The position numbers were made by a program, and so were the translations under genes. Positions 41,433 through 51,676 of a stretch of DNA of 64,000 bases are shown here, one piece after another. The DNA comes from Hespellia stercorisuis DSM 15480 (lineage in GTDB: Bacteria > Bacillota > Clostridia > Lachnospirales > Lachnospiraceae). Where the stretch lies: NCBI RefSeq assembly GCF_900142165.1, contig NZ_FQZY01000010.1:1-64000 (forward strand). The letters run 5' to 3'. The first letter of the stretch is position 1. Each line of letters starts with the position of its first letter. The notes beneath the pieces are model-generated. The model saw only the letters and a program-made list of their open reading frames with translations. It was not told where the DNA came from and made no database searches.

Positions 41433-41711
41433 GCTGACAATGAGCCGGTCGAAATCGTGCTTGCACGAATTTCATCCGGCGAATGTCCATCATCGAACAA
41501 CGCAGTTGTGAGATGGTGAATCAGCACACGATCGAGCAAGGTCCAGGCTCGATCGCTGACAATGAGCCGGTCGAAATCGTGCTTGCACGAATTTCATCCG
41601 GCGAATGTCCATCATCGAACAACGCAGTTGTGAGATGGTGAATCAGCACACGATCGAGCAAGGTCCAGGCTCGATCGCTGACAATGAGCCGGTCGAAATT
41701 GTGCTCGCACG
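41433..41711 (+). repeat. 122-bp tandem repeat, 2.3 copies
   Basis: Identical units begin at 41433 and 41555, and a partial, slightly diverged third covers 41677-41711. Each unit holds a hairpin GCCGGTCGAAAT..ATTTCATCCGGC with an inner TCGTGC/GCACGA, and a second hairpin CGATCGAGC/GCTCGATCG. There is no gene in it. The stretch 41712-41966 contains a TATAAT at 41753-41758 that may serve rnr. Confidence 0.92.
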
Positions 41712-41966
41712 GAAGAAAAATCGTAAACACAGGGTGACGAATCTGTCAGAAAAGGATATAATGAATAGAAGTGAGCCAAGCGCTTGCATTTGGCGAACAA
41801 TGAATGGCGATCATGATAGCTGCAAAGCAGCGTCAAGCACTGAAAGTGCGAATCATGATATAATAAAGAAGAAAAACGATTATACTAGTTTATATACAGC
41901 AGAGCGGATCATGGAGATCTGCACAAAAAAGCTGTGCAGGAGAGAAAACGAGGAAAGAAAACAAGA

Positions 41967-44306
41967 ATGAATAATACATTTGAAAAAAGAAAAAAAGTAA
42001 TATATGATTTAATATGCGATGATTTTTATGTGCCAATGAAGGCAAAAGAACTGGCAATGCTTCTGGATGTACCGAAGGAGCAGCGGGGAGAACTGCGCGA
42101 GGTGCTGGATTCCCTCGTGGAGGAAGGCAGAATCACAATCTCCAAAAAAGGAAATTACCTGAAGGGGGAAAGCAAACACCTGGTGGGGATGTATCAGGCC
42201 AACGCGCGTGGTTTTGGTTTCGTGATTCTGGAGGAGGAAGAGTCGGATGACATCTTCATTTCCGAGGAGAATACGAACGGGGCGTTTCAGGGAGATAAAG
42301 TAGAAGTGATTGTGACAAAGTCTCCGGAGGAGCGCAGAAAAGAAGGAAAGATTGTGAAAATCCTGGAGCGCGGCACGACGACGCTGGTCGGTCTGTATCA
42401 GAAGAGCCGGAACTTTGGGTTTGTGAAGCCGGACAATCAGAGATTCAGCCGGGACATTTATATTCCGAACGAATTATCCAATGATGCGGTCACCGGTCAC
42501 AAGGTGGTTGTGGAATTGACAGCATACGGTGATGCCAATACGAAGCCGGAGGGCAGAATCATTGAGATCATTGGACACATTAACGATCCAGGAACGGATA
42601 TTATGTCGATTGTCAAAGGGTATGACCTGCCGGTCGAATTTTCGGAGAAGGTCATGAACCAGGTGGAACGCGTGTCCAATGAAGTGAGCGAGGCGGATAT
42701 GGCGGGCCGCATGGATCTGCGGGACTGGCAGATGGTGACCATTGACGGTGAGGATGCCAAGGATCTGGATGATGCGATCTCGCTTGTGCGGGACGGCGAC
42801 GGGTTCAAGCTGGGTGTGCACATCGCAGATGTGTCGAATTACGTGCAGGAGAACAGCGCACTGGACAAAGAGGCGCTCAAGCGTGGAACCAGTGTGTATT
42901 TGGTGGATCGCGTGATTCCCATGCTGCCGCACAAGCTGTCCAACGGAATCTGCTCCCTCAATGCGGGGGAGAACCGTCTTGCACTCAGCTGCATTATGAA
43001 TGTGGATAATAAAGGTGTTGTGACAGACCATGTAATCGCAGAGACGGTGATAAAAGTAGATGAGCGTATGACCTACACCAGTGTGGCGAAGATTCTTGTG
43101 GATCACGATCCGGAGGAGATAGCGCGCTACGAGGCGGAGGTGGAGATGTTCGGACTTATGGAAGAATTGTCCGGGATCATCCGCAAGGCACGTGAACAGA
43201 GGGGATCCATCGATTTTGACTTCCCGGAAACGAAAGTGATTCTGGATGAAAATGGAAAACCGATCGACATTAAGCCGTATGACAGAAATATTGCCACGAA
43301 AATTATAGAGGATTTCATGCTTCTGGCCAATGAGACGGTTGCGGAGGAATATTTCTGGAGAGAACTTCCTTTTGTATACAGAACACATGAGACACCGGAC
43401 GAGGAAAAAATCAAGACACTGAGTACATTTATCAATAATTTTGGCTATCATATCCATGTGGGTACCGGAGAAGTGCAGCCGAAGGAGATACAAAAGCTTC
43501 TGGCGAAGGTTTCTGATACGCCGGAGGAGGCACTGATCTGCCGTCTGGCGCTCCGTTCCATGAAGCAGGCGAGATACACTCCGGAGAATGCAGGACATTT
43601 CGGGCTTGCAGCAAAGTACTACACCCACTTTACGTCGCCCATCCGCCGGTACCCGGACCTGCAGATCCATCGGATCATTAAGGAAAATATCCGCGGCAGG
43701 TTAAAGGGAGAGCGCGCGGATCACTATACTCAGATTCTGCCGGGTGTGACGCTGCAGGCGAGCCAGATGGAACGTCGGGCGGAAGAGGCCGAGCGGGAGA
43801 CAATCAAACTGAAAAAAGTAGAATACATGCACGAGCGCATCGGGGAAGTCTTCACGGGTGTGATATCCGGCATCACCAAATGGGGTGCATATGTAGAACT
43901 GCCGAATACCGTGGAAGGTCTGGTGCACGTGACGAACATGCGCGACGATCATTATGAATATATAGAAGACCGGTATGAATTAATCGGTGAGCGCACGCAT
44001 AATATATATAAACTGGGACAGCCTGTCAAAGTTGAACTGATGGGCGTGGACAAGCTGCAGAGAACGATTGATTTTCTGTTTGCGGATGAAGATGCGATTC
44101 CGGGAGAGAAAAATCCGGACAGAATGCATCGTGAAGTGCGAACCTTCCGTCCGGAGAACAGCCGTAAAAAAACGGAAAAGCAACGTCCCGGCAGAGAGTC
44201 AGATAAAAATAAAAAGAAATATGGGAAGAACTCCGCGAAGAAAAAGGGCGGAAAGAGAGGGTTAAGAGATGGCAAAGACAGAAGGAAAGCTAATCGCCAA
44301 CAATAA
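41967..44306 (+). CDS. rnr: Ribonuclease R
   Basis: 3'-5' processive exoribonuclease that degrades structured RNA. The 779 residues include an N-terminal helix-turn-helix-like region (to about 70), cold-shock domains, the RNB catalytic domain and an S1 domain. In the RNB domain, [17 protein letters not shown] carries the metal aspartates, with [11 protein letters not shown] and [18 protein letters not shown] following. The S1 domain ([18 protein letters not shown]) starts at about residue 630, and a Lys/Arg-rich tail ends the protein. It overlaps smpB by 38 bases. With SmpB and tmRNA, RNase R acts in trans-translation, which fits the coupling. The start has GAGGAAAG upstream. Confidence 0.95.
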   Translation: MNNTFEKRKKVIYDLICDDFYVPMKAKELAMLLDVPKEQRGELREVLDSLVEEGRITISKKGNYLKGESKHLVGMYQANARGFGFVILEEEESDDIFISEENTNGAFQGDKVEVIVTKSPEERRKEGKIVKILERGTTTLVGLYQKSRNFGFVKPDNQRFSRDIYIPNELSNDAVTGHKVVVELTAYGDANTKPEGRIIEIIGHINDPGTDIMSIVKGYDLPVEFSEKVMNQVERVSNEVSEADMAGRMDLRDWQMVTIDGEDAKDLDDAISLVRDGDGFKLGVHIADVSNYVQENSALDKEALKRGTSVYLVDRVIPMLPHKLSNGICSLNAGENRLALSCIMNVDNKGVVTDHVIAETVIKVDERMTYTSVAKILVDHDPEEIARYEAEVEMFGLMEELSGIIRKAREQRGSIDFDFPETKVILDENGKPIDIKPYDRNIATKIIEDFMLLANETVAEEYFWRELPFVYRTHETPDEEKIKTLSTFINNFGYHIHVGTGEVQPKEIQKLLAKVSDTPEEALICRLALRSMKQARYTPENAGHFGLAAKYYTHFTSPIRRYPDLQIHRIIKENIRGRLKGERADHYTQILPGVTLQASQMERRAEEAERETIKLKKVEYMHERIGEVFTGVISGITKWGAYVELPNTVEGLVHVTNMRDDHYEYIEDRYELIGERTHNIYKLGQPVKVELMGVDKLQRTIDFLFADEDAIPGEKNPDRMHREVRTFRPENSRKKTEKQRPGRESDKNKKKYGKNSAKKKGGKRGLRDGKDRRKANRQQ

Positions 44307-44736
44307 AAAAGCTTACCATGATTATTTTATAGAAGAAAAATATGAGACGGGAATCGTGCTTCATGGCACGGAGGTGAAATCCCTACGTATGGGGCAGTGC
44401 AGCATCAAAGAAGCGTTCATCCGTGTGGAGAACGGCGAGATGTTTATCTACGGCATGCATGTCAGCCCGTATGAAAAGGGAAATATTTTTAACAAAGACC
44501 CGCTCCGTGTGAGAAAACTGTTGCTTCACAAGAACGAGATCAACAAGATCCTCGGAAAGACGAAAGAAAAAGGAATCACAATCGTGCCGCTGAAAGTGTA
44601 TTTCAAAGGAAGTCTTGTCAAAGTAGAGATCGGTCTCGCGAAGGGGAAGAAGATGTATGATAAGCGTGCGGATATAGCGAAGAAAGATCAGCAGAGAGAG
44701 GCGCAGCGAGACTTTAAAGTGCGTAATCTCGATTAA
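44269..44736 (+). CDS. smpB: SsrA-binding protein SmpB
   Basis: Binds tmRNA and brings it to stalled ribosomes. The 155-residue protein has [29 protein letters not shown] at the N terminus, [21 protein letters not shown] and a basic tail [16 protein letters not shown] that inserts in the mRNA channel. It begins inside the 3' end of rnr. No tmRNA gene is in this window; the only RNA gene downstream is a tRNA-Arg. After the stop lies a large inverted repeat. Confidence 0.96.
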   Translation: MAKTEGKLIANNKKAYHDYFIEEKYETGIVLHGTEVKSLRMGQCSIKEAFIRVENGEMFIYGMHVSPYEKGNIFNKDPLRVRKLLLHKNEINKILGKTKEKGITIVPLKVYFKGSLVKVEIGLAKGKKMYDKRADIAKKDQQREAQRDFKVRNLD

Positions 44737-44766
44737 ACGTGTTACCAGGGACAGGGTAAAGCGCAG

Positions 44767-44850
44767 TTAGGGACAGGGCAAGGGGCAATTGGGGACGTAG
44801 CAAAGTGATAGCTTTGCTACGTCCCCAATTGCCCCTTGCCCTGTCCCTAA
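44767..44850. repeat. 39-bp perfect inverted repeat
   Basis: Arms 44767-44805 and 44812-44850 are exact complements (ends TTAGGGACAGGGCAAGGGGC, inner GGGGACGTAGCAAAG) around the six bases TGATAG. Outer CCAGGGAC and GTCCCTGG add weaker pairing. It lies between smpB and tRNA-Arg. No T-run follows on the plus strand. Confidence 0.95.
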
Positions 44851-44875
44851 ATGAAGTCCCTGGCTAAATATCTGA

Positions 44876-44912
44876 AACAAAAAATCCTGTAGGAAAAGAT
44901 CCTACAGGATTT
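44876..44912 (-). terminator. Terminator of tRNA-Arg
   Basis: On the minus strand, AAATCCTGTAGG and CCTACAGGATTT form a perfect 12-base stem with a seven-base loop, running into TTTTTTGTT. It lies six bases past the tRNA 3' end. Confidence 0.9.
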
Positions 44913-44917
44913 GTGAG

Positions 44918-44991
44918 CGTGCGTGAGAAGATTCGAACTCCCGGCCTTTTGGTCCGTAGCCAAACGCTCTATCCAGCTGAGCTACACGCAC
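44918..44991 (-). tRNA. tRNA-Arg (anticodon ACG)
   Basis: A 74-base cloverleaf on the minus strand: acceptor GTGCGTG/CACGCAC, D-arm TAGCTCAGCTGGATAGAGC, anticodon stem TTTGG/CCAAA with loop CTACGGA (anticodon ACG) and T-loop GTTCGAATC. CCA is not encoded. ACG is normally edited to ICG by TadA to read CGU, CGC and CGA codons. A terminator follows. Confidence 0.97.
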
Positions 44992-45109
44992 ATGCGATAA
45001 AACTTTCGTTTCACAGCAAGATTTATTCTATAGCATCAGCGGATATTTGTCAATGATTTTTTGAAATTAAATAAAAACTTTTTGAGATGCAGTGACAGAA
45101 GCTCTCAAA

Positions 45110-46351
45110 TTATTTTTGCGTTTTCGGTTTATACAGATGTCTTGGGATACCATCTACCATAACAGGAGAAACATCACCCTGAATCAAAGGCTTCACATAA
45201 TTAACAAATTCGTCGGTTACGTAAGTTCCTTCTATATTCACCCATTCTCTTGGAACCAGTTTTTCATCGTTGGCAATCTTGTGAACATCTTTTACCTCTG
45301 TTCCGCTCTGGTAAGGATCGTCGGAGAGACGCTTGATGACAACCATCTTGCCTGAATCTCCCTCGTCGGCAGCTTTTACAGCGGCACCGCCTACCTGATA
45401 TGCTTCGAGGATATCCACGCGGGAAGCAGAATGTGATGCGGAACGCTGCAGTGTGCTAAATTCGATAGCACGCGTCTTACAGCCGATCTCACCGGCGATG
45501 AAGCTGGCCAGATATGCTGCGGTTCCGGATAGCTGTTTGTGACCAAATGCATCCACAAAATCAACACTCTGTCCGAGTTCACAGACGTAACGTCCGTCGT
45601 CGAGTTTGATTCCCTCGGAGACAGCGACTACAACGGAGGTTTTCTCGCTCAGCAGCGATTTTACACGCTCGCTGAATTTCTGCAGATCAAACGGAAGTTC
45701 GGGCAGATAAATCAGATCTGGTCCGGTACAGTCCTCGCCCTGCGCAAGAGCCGCCGCACCTGTGAGCCATCCGGCATTGCGCCCCATGACCTCGATGATG
45801 GAGACCAGACCGTGCGGATATTCCAGACAAAAACCATCCCGGATGATTTCCTTTACAGAAGTTCCGATGTATTTGGCAGCACTGCCGTACCCCGGAGTGT
45901 GGTCTGTCAAAGCCAGATCATTGTCAATGGTTTTCGGACAGCCGACGAATCTGGTCGGGTGACCGGTCACAATAGCATAGTCAGATAATTTTTTAATTGT
46001 ATCCATGGAATCATTGCCGCCGATGTAGATGAATGCTTCGATCTCCAGTTTGTCCAGAATAGAAAAGATTTTCTCATATACTTCTCCGTTCTCATGGATT
46101 TCCGGCAGCTTATAGCGGCAGGAGCCCAGATAAGCAGCCGGTGTTCTCTTCAGCAGCTCCGCATCCAGTTCATTTGTAATATGCTCAGAGAGATCGATGT
46201 AGCGTTCATCCATCAATCCTTGTATTCCATGCAGCATACCGTAGATTTTTTTGGCACCACGGTCCTTGGCGGTGCGGTAAACACCCGCCAGACTTGAGTT
46301 GATTGCAGCGGTCGGTCCGCCGGATTGTCCTACAATTACATTTCCTTTCAT
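45110..46351 (-). CDS. pfkA: 6-phosphofructokinase, pyrophosphate-type active site
   Basis: Phosphorylates fructose 6-phosphate in glycolysis. The 413-residue protein has VGQSGGPTAAINSSLAG at the N terminus, YIGGNDSMDT (about residues 110-119), CPKTIDNDLALTDHTPGYGSA, VEVMGRNAGW-like IIEVMGRNAGWLTG and TLQRSASHSAS. Asp in GGNDS, where ATP enzymes have Gly, together with PKTIDND marks PPi-dependent enzymes, so PPi is the likely phosphoryl donor and the step is reversible. The tRNA-Arg lies downstream in the same direction. It is apparently monocistronic. Confidence 0.9.
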   Translation of the reverse strand: MKGNVIVGQSGGPTAAINSSLAGVYRTAKDRGAKKIYGMLHGIQGLMDERYIDLSEHITNELDAELLKRTPAAYLGSCRYKLPEIHENGEVYEKIFSILDKLEIEAFIYIGGNDSMDTIKKLSDYAIVTGHPTRFVGCPKTIDNDLALTDHTPGYGSAAKYIGTSVKEIIRDGFCLEYPHGLVSIIEVMGRNAGWLTGAAALAQGEDCTGPDLIYLPELPFDLQKFSERVKSLLSEKTSVVVAVSEGIKLDDGRYVCELGQSVDFVDAFGHKQLSGTAAYLASFIAGEIGCKTRAIEFSTLQRSASHSASRVDILEAYQVGGAAVKAADEGDSGKMVVIKRLSDDPYQSGTEVKDVHKIANDEKLVPREWVNIEGTYVTDEFVNYVKPLIQGDVSPVMVDGIPRHLYKPKTQK

Positions 46352-46493
46352 ACCTTGTACCCTCCTAATATAGTCAGTCGTTTATAAATAGTTTAGTGCA
46401 TTTTGCTGTATTTGTAAATGGAAAATAGAAAAAAGTTGTGAAAAATGCAAAAAACATAAATGTTAAAATTTAGTGAAGATAGAGATTGTCGGC

Positions 46494-46522
46494 TTGCGAA
46501 AAACGTCAAAAGATGATAAACT
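46494..46522 (+). promoter_or_regulatory. Putative promoter of the polysaccharide locus
   Basis: TTGCGA (46494-46499), a 17-base spacer and TAAACT (46517-46522), 90 bases before the LCP gene. The remainder of the 263-base gap to pfkA shows nothing else. Confidence 0.5.
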
Positions 46523-46614
46523 ATATCGGCATATGTAACATGTGCGTGAAAAGGTAAAAGATATGGAATAATGTCAATATATGATCACTATGCGACAGGG
46601 GAAAGGGAACAATT

Positions 46615-48270
46615 ATGGGAAAAGGAAGTTCAAAACGGCAGGAACGTGAGAACTATAAGAAAGCACAGGAACAGAAAAAACGTCAATTGGAAAAGCGTCA
46701 GGCGAGAAACGGAGGAAACCCGGCGAAGTCTTACACCGGGGAGCCGAGGGGCAGAAGATCCGGGAAAAGCAGCGGCAGGTCTTCGGGTGGAAACAATGAG
46801 ATTGGCAAAAAAGTCGGACTTGTGCTGTGTGCGCTGCAGCTGCTGGCATCACTTGTGTTCATGGGATCGCTCCTGGTATTGAATATGCTGCCGAATAAAT
46901 ATCTGATTGCAGTCGGCGGAGTCCTTCTCGTATTACTTATTTTGATTGGGATCAGTCAGTTTTTGTCGCGGAAAAATGGAATCGCAGGGAAGGTTGTCAG
47001 TGTGATTCTGATTATTGTTCTTGTGGCAGGTTCTTTTTATGTGATTAGAGCAAACAGCGCGGTTTCGAAGATTACAAAGAGCAGTTCGGATGGGAATTAC
47101 AAAACCGATAATATCGTAGTAGCGGTCAAGACAGAAGACTCTGCGAAAAAGATAAAAGATGCCAAGAGTTATAATTTTGGTGTTCAGTATGTAATGAAGC
47201 CGGAGAACACAAATGAGACAGTGGCTGCGATCAATAAAAAGCTGGGTTCTGAGATTACGACAACAGAATACCAGAGTCTGCCGGAGCAGGCCAATGCATT
47301 GATGAATGGAGAGGTGCAGGCGATTATTTACAATGAGGCATACACGAGTCTGTTAGAAGATTCGGTGGAAGGCTATTCAGACAACGTCCGCATTATCTAT
47401 ACAAATAAGGTAAAGAGCGAGGTGTCTGTGGAGGAGACCAACGCAACGGTGGATGATACATTTACAGTGTACATCAGTGGTATTGATGTTTACGGAGATA
47501 TTTCGACCAGCAGCAGAAGTGATGTGAATATCATTGCAGTGGTCAATCCGACATCACATCAGATTCTTCTGGTCACGACGCCGAGAGATTATTATGTACA
47601 GATTCCGGGGATATCCGGGGGACAGTGTGATAAGCTGACGCATGCTGGAATTTACGGGGTGGATGCCTCCATGGCAACATTGGCACAGCTGTATAACACA
47701 CAGATTGACTTTTATTCCCGCGTGAACTTCACATCGCTGGTACAGATCGTAGATGCACTGGGCGGGGTGGACGTAGATTCGCCGCAGACATTTACAACGA
47801 GTGAGGATTCCGGACTGGTGATGGATGTTGTGCAGGGAATGAACCACTTTACTGGTGAACAGGCTCTTGCTTTCTCCCGTGAGAGACAGAACGTGGAAGG
47901 CGGAGATAATCAGAGAGGTGTCGATCAGCAGCTTGTGATTACAGCGATGATCAAAAAGATGCTCTCTCCGGCGATGCTGACAGGAGCGAACGGCATTATT
48001 TCCAGCGTCAGCGGCAATATAGATACGAACATGTCACAGGAGCAGATTCAGCAGCTGATCAAGACGCAGCTTGATACAAATCCGACATGGAGCATTAAGT
48101 CGGTGGCGGCAGATGGAACAGCGGATGAACAGGCATGCTTCTCTTCCGGCGAAGAGCTGCTATATGTTACGCAGCCGAATATGGATACGATTAATGCGAT
48201 TCAGGCAGAAATTACAGCCGTTCATAGCGGCGAGGCACTGACGGATTCGGCAACATTGAGCGGAGAGTAA
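46615..48270 (+). CDS. LytR-CpsA-Psr (LCP) family cell-wall glycopolymer ligase
   Basis: Attaches lipid-linked glycopolymers to peptidoglycan at the outer membrane face. The 551-residue protein has a basic, Gln/Lys/Arg-rich cytosolic N terminus (to about 62), three membrane spans (about 65-150), a linker domain (KTDNIVVAVKTEDSAK..YQSLPEQANALMNGEVQAIIYN, resembling a periplasmic-binding fold) and the LCP domain. The latter has SRSDVNIIAVVNPTSHQILLVTTPRDYYVQIPG, FTSLVQIVDALGGVDVD and ALAFSRERQNVEGGDNQRGVDQQ with catalytic Arg and Asp residues. As first gene of the polysaccharide cluster it is the likely final transfer enzyme. AAAGGGAA precedes the ATG. Confidence 0.9.
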   Translation: MGKGSSKRQERENYKKAQEQKKRQLEKRQARNGGNPAKSYTGEPRGRRSGKSSGRSSGGNNEIGKKVGLVLCALQLLASLVFMGSLLVLNMLPNKYLIAVGGVLLVLLILIGISQFLSRKNGIAGKVVSVILIIVLVAGSFYVIRANSAVSKITKSSSDGNYKTDNIVVAVKTEDSAKKIKDAKSYNFGVQYVMKPENTNETVAAINKKLGSEITTTEYQSLPEQANALMNGEVQAIIYNEAYTSLLEDSVEGYSDNVRIIYTNKVKSEVSVEETNATVDDTFTVYISGIDVYGDISTSSRSDVNIIAVVNPTSHQILLVTTPRDYYVQIPGISGGQCDKLTHAGIYGVDASMATLAQLYNTQIDFYSRVNFTSLVQIVDALGGVDVDSPQTFTTSEDSGLVMDVVQGMNHFTGEQALAFSRERQNVEGGDNQRGVDQQLVITAMIKKMLSPAMLTGANGIISSVSGNIDTNMSQEQIQQLIKTQLDTNPTWSIKSVAADGTADEQACFSSGEELLYVTQPNMDTINAIQAEITAVHSGEALTDSATLSGE

Positions 48271-48297
48271 AAAACAAGAAAAAGAAAGAAGAGCGAC

Positions 48298-50280
48298 ATG
48301 ATGAAAAAAATCACAGAAAGATGGAATCTTTCATTTGTATACAAATTGCTGTATCTGATACTGGACGCGATATTCATTAATGTGAGTTCCTTTCTGGCGT
48401 TGTGGATACGCTTTAATATGCACACATCCGAGATCCCGATCGAATATATGACATCTGTCAGGGATGTCGCATGGGTTAACACCCTTGCAACTTTGGTGAT
48501 ATTTGCGCTTCTCAGGCTGTATTCCAGCCTGTGGAGATTCGCGAGCATCAAAGAGCTGGTTTATATTATGGAAGCTTGTGCGGCGTCTGTTCTGGCCAAT
48601 GTATTGTTTTACTTTTTGACATACAGGACTATTTACAGAAGTTACTTTTTGATTTATGCAACGGCACTGTTTTTGCTGACCTGTGTCAGCAGGTTTTCGT
48701 ATCGTTTGGTTCGACTTCTTTACCGCGGGAACATTCACGGAGCACATGCAAGAAATACGATGATCATCGGAGCAGGCGAGGCCTGCAACATGGTTATGAA
48801 AGAGCTGGAGCTCAGCACAGAGCTGGATGCAAAGATCTGCTGCATTATTGATGATAACAAAAGAAAACACGGGACATATCTTCATGGAATCAAGATTGTC
48901 GGCGGCCGTGATGACATTTTGAAATATGCAGAAAAGTTTGGAATTACAGAGATTATCGTTGCAATTCCGAGTGCAGGAAAAAGGGATCAGCAGCAGATAC
49001 TTCAGATCTGTCAGCAGGTGCCAAATTGTGAACTCAAGATTCTTCCGGGTGTTTATCAGCTGGTGAATGGCGAGGTCAGTGCATCGCAGCTTAGAACGGT
49101 TGAGATAGAAGATCTTCTGGGCAGGGAGCCGGTTCAGATTACGACAGAAAAAATCGGTCGTTATGTTTCGGACAAAGTGGTTCTCGTCACCGGAGGCGGC
49201 GGGAGCATTGGCAGCGAGCTGTGCCGCCAGATCGTGGCAAACGGAGTGAAACAACTGATTATTTTTGATATTTATGAAAACAATGCGTATGATATTCAAC
49301 AGGAATTAAAGCAGGATTTTCCGAATCTGGATCTGGTAGTTTTGATCGGTTCGGTGAGAAACGGACGCAAGATCAACAGTGTGTTTGCACAGTACCGTCC
49401 GGACATCGTGTATCATGCGGCAGCGCATAAGCATGTGCCGCTCATGGAGGACAGCCCGAACGAGGCAGTCAAGAACAATGTTTTCGGAACATATAAAGTA
49501 GCATTGGCAGCAGATAAATTTGGAGCGGAGAAGTTTGTTCTCATCTCAACGGACAAGGCGGTAAACCCGACCAACATCATGGGAGCCACCAAGAGAATGT
49601 GCGAGATGGTTATACAGATGTTCAACAACCATTCCAAAACTGAATATGTGGCGGTGCGCTTCGGTAATGTACTCGGAAGCAACGGAAGTGTGATTCCACT
49701 TTTCAAAAAACAAATTGAGGCAGGTGGACCGGTCACGGTGACACATCCCGATATCATTCGGTACTTTATGACAATCCCGGAGGCAGTGTCCCTTGTGCTT
49801 CAGGCCGGTGCAAGCGCCAAAGGCGGAGAAATCTTTATTCTGGATATGGGGCAGCCGGTTAAAATTGTTGATCTGGCGAAAAATCTGATCAGTCTTTCAG
49901 GCTACACGCTCGGGGTGGACATGGAGATCAAGTACACCGGACTCCGGCCGGGGGAGAAGCTTTACGAGGAAATGCTCATGAGCGAGGAGGGCCTTCAGGC
50001 AACGGAGAACAATCTGATTCATATCGGGAAACCGATTGATTTTGATGAGAAGGAATTTCAGGCTGATCTCGCGGCTCTCTACAAAGAGGCGTACGGTGAG
50101 ACAGACCATATGAAGAGGATCGTTCACAAGATTGTGCCGACTTATCATCTGCGAGAAGCGGATATCATCCGTGACCGCCTGATTCAGGAGAGTCTGAAAG
50201 ATGATTTCCCAGATGTAAGCTCAGATCTGCCAAGCGATTTTCTGGAGCAGGGAATCGCGGATACTCCCGCAGCAAAATAA
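48298..50280 (+). CDS. CapD/PglF-type UDP-GlcNAc 4,6-dehydratase, membrane-bound
   Basis: Converts UDP-GlcNAc to its 4-keto-6-deoxy form. The 660-residue protein has four N-terminal membrane spans (to about 125), a first Rossmann domain (NTMIIGAGEACNMVMKEL), a second with VTGGGGSIGSELCRQI at about residue 300, and the active-site segment STDKAVNPTNIMGATKRMCE (Thr-Asp-Lys in place of the usual Tyr-x-x-x-Lys, as in long CapD/WbpM/PglF enzymes). YTGLRPGEKLYEEM closes the family signature. The DegT aminotransferase and PglC-like transferase downstream are its expected partners. Confidence 0.92.
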   Translation: MMKKITERWNLSFVYKLLYLILDAIFINVSSFLALWIRFNMHTSEIPIEYMTSVRDVAWVNTLATLVIFALLRLYSSLWRFASIKELVYIMEACAASVLANVLFYFLTYRTIYRSYFLIYATALFLLTCVSRFSYRLVRLLYRGNIHGAHARNTMIIGAGEACNMVMKELELSTELDAKICCIIDDNKRKHGTYLHGIKIVGGRDDILKYAEKFGITEIIVAIPSAGKRDQQQILQICQQVPNCELKILPGVYQLVNGEVSASQLRTVEIEDLLGREPVQITTEKIGRYVSDKVVLVTGGGGSIGSELCRQIVANGVKQLIIFDIYENNAYDIQQELKQDFPNLDLVVLIGSVRNGRKINSVFAQYRPDIVYHAAAHKHVPLMEDSPNEAVKNNVFGTYKVALAADKFGAEKFVLISTDKAVNPTNIMGATKRMCEMVIQMFNNHSKTEYVAVRFGNVLGSNGSVIPLFKKQIEAGGPVTVTHPDIIRYFMTIPEAVSLVLQAGASAKGGEIFILDMGQPVKIVDLAKNLISLSGYTLGVDMEIKYTGLRPGEKLYEEMLMSEEGLQATENNLIHIGKPIDFDEKEFQADLAALYKEAYGETDHMKRIVHKIVPTYHLREADIIRDRLIQESLKDDFPDVSSDLPSDFLEQGIADTPAAK

Positions 50281-50307
50281 AAACGAATATTAATAAGACA
50301 GGCAGAA

Positions 50308-50331
50308 GGGGACAGGTTTTAACTCGTCCCC
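50308..50331 (+). other. GGGGAC/GTCCCC hairpin
   Basis: Six-base perfect arms with a 12-base loop follow the dehydratase stop. No T-run follows, so it is at most a processing or pausing signal. The same GGGGAC..GTCCCC core appears in the 39-bp inverted repeat at 44767. Confidence 0.4.
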
Positions 50332-50437
50332 AAATCTGATTGTGGGAATGCATTGCTATGTACAGAAGATTCCCGGAAACGTTACCCATAAAAAACAAAA
50401 CACAATGAATGAAATATCAGAAAAAAGGAGCAGCACA

Positions 50438-51676
50438 ATGAACATACCGTTTTCACCACCGGATATCACAGAAGCTGAAATAAACGAAGTGGCAGACGCT
50501 CTCAGGAGCGGCTGGATTACCACGGGACCAAAAACCAAGCGCTTTGAAAAAGAGATGGCACAATTTTGCCAGACGGAGGGAGCTCCGTCCCTGATGGCAG
50601 TGGCACTCGGGTCGGCAACCGCTTGTATGGAGATGACGCTCCGCGTGATGGGAATCGGACCGGGAGATGAGGTTATCACCACGGCATATACATATACGGC
50701 GACCTGCAGTGTGATCTGTCATGTTGGGGCGACTCCGGTACTTGTGGATACATTGCCGGGATCGTTCGATATGGATCCGGCACAGGTTGAAGCCGCAATT
50801 ACGGAGAAGACCAAGGCGGTAATCTGTGTAGACCTTGCGGGAATTGTATATCCGTACTACCAGGAGATCATGGAGATTGCGGAGCGGAAAAAATCGCTCT
50901 TCACCGCAGGAAATGACAGACAACGCGCTTTTGGGCGAATCCTCGTCATGGCAGATGCGGCTCATGCGTTCGGAGCAGCCCGCGGCGGCAGAAAAGCAGG
51001 GGAGATTGCGGACTTCACGTGCTTCTCCTTCCATGCTGTAAAAAATCTGACGACAGCAGAAGGCGGAGCCGTGATCTGGCCGAGGCGGGATGGCATCGAC
51101 AACGAAGAGCTTTACCATGAATTTATGCTGCTCTCCCTCCACGGGCAGTCCAAGGATGCACTGGCTAAGACGAAGCTCGGCGCCTGGGAATACGATATCG
51201 TGGCACCGTACTACAAGTGCAACATGACGGACATCATGGCATCCATCGGGCTGGCACAGTTAAAACGCTATCCAGAGCTCCTGAGAAGAAGAAAAGAAAT
51301 TATTCAAAGATACGACGAAGCGTTTAAAGAGCTGGATGTTACTGTGTTGGAGCATTACACAGAAAAGACACATTCCAGCGGCCACCTCTATCTCGTCCGC
51401 ATGAACGGAAAGACCAGAGAAGAAAGCAACGAGGTCATCACCAGAATGGCAGAGGCAGGAATCGCAGCGAACGTCCATTACAAGCCACTTCCGATGATGA
51501 CAGCATACAAAAATATGGGGTTCGACATAACAGATTTCCCAAACGCGTTCCGCCAGTTTGAGAATGAAATCACCCTCCCCCTCCACACCTGTCTGAAGGA
51601 TGAACAAGTAGAGTATGTTATTAACACATTTTGTGATATAATGTACGCGACAGCAAAGAGCAGTGCCAGCAGGTGA
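50438..51676 (+). CDS. DegT/DnrJ/EryC1 family sugar aminotransferase
   Basis: PLP-dependent enzyme that turns the 4-keto sugar into a 4-amino sugar. The 412-residue protein opens NIPFSPPDITEAEINEV, has SGWITTGPKTKRFE and MADAAHAFGA, and carries the PLP-lysine motif FSFHAVKNLTTAEGG. YKCNMTDIMASIGLAQL and HYKPLPMMTAY are the downstream conserved blocks of PglE/WecE-like enzymes. The ATG at 50438 has AAGGAG upstream; in-frame ATGs further upstream fall in the intergenic hairpin region. No acetyltransferase (PglD-like) is adjacent, so the product may stay as the free amine. Confidence 0.9.
   Translation: MNIPFSPPDITEAEINEVADALRSGWITTGPKTKRFEKEMAQFCQTEGAPSLMAVALGSATACMEMTLRVMGIGPGDEVITTAYTYTATCSVICHVGATPVLVDTLPGSFDMDPAQVEAAITEKTKAVICVDLAGIVYPYYQEIMEIAERKKSLFTAGNDRQRAFGRILVMADAAHAFGAARGGRKAGEIADFTCFSFHAVKNLTTAEGGAVIWPRRDGIDNEELYHEFMLLSLHGQSKDALAKTKLGAWEYDIVAPYYKCNMTDIMASIGLAQLKRYPELLRRRKEIIQRYDEAFKELDVTVLEHYTEKTHSSGHLYLVRMNGKTREESNEVITRMAEAGIAANVHYKPLPMMTAYKNMGFDITDFPNAFRQFENEITLPLHTCLKDEQVEYVINTFCDIMYATAKSSASR

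Noticed and set aside
44737..45109. tmRNA gene next to smpB
   Set aside because: The only RNA gene is a normal tRNA-Arg cloverleaf; there is no tmRNA-like Ala acceptor or tag reading frame.
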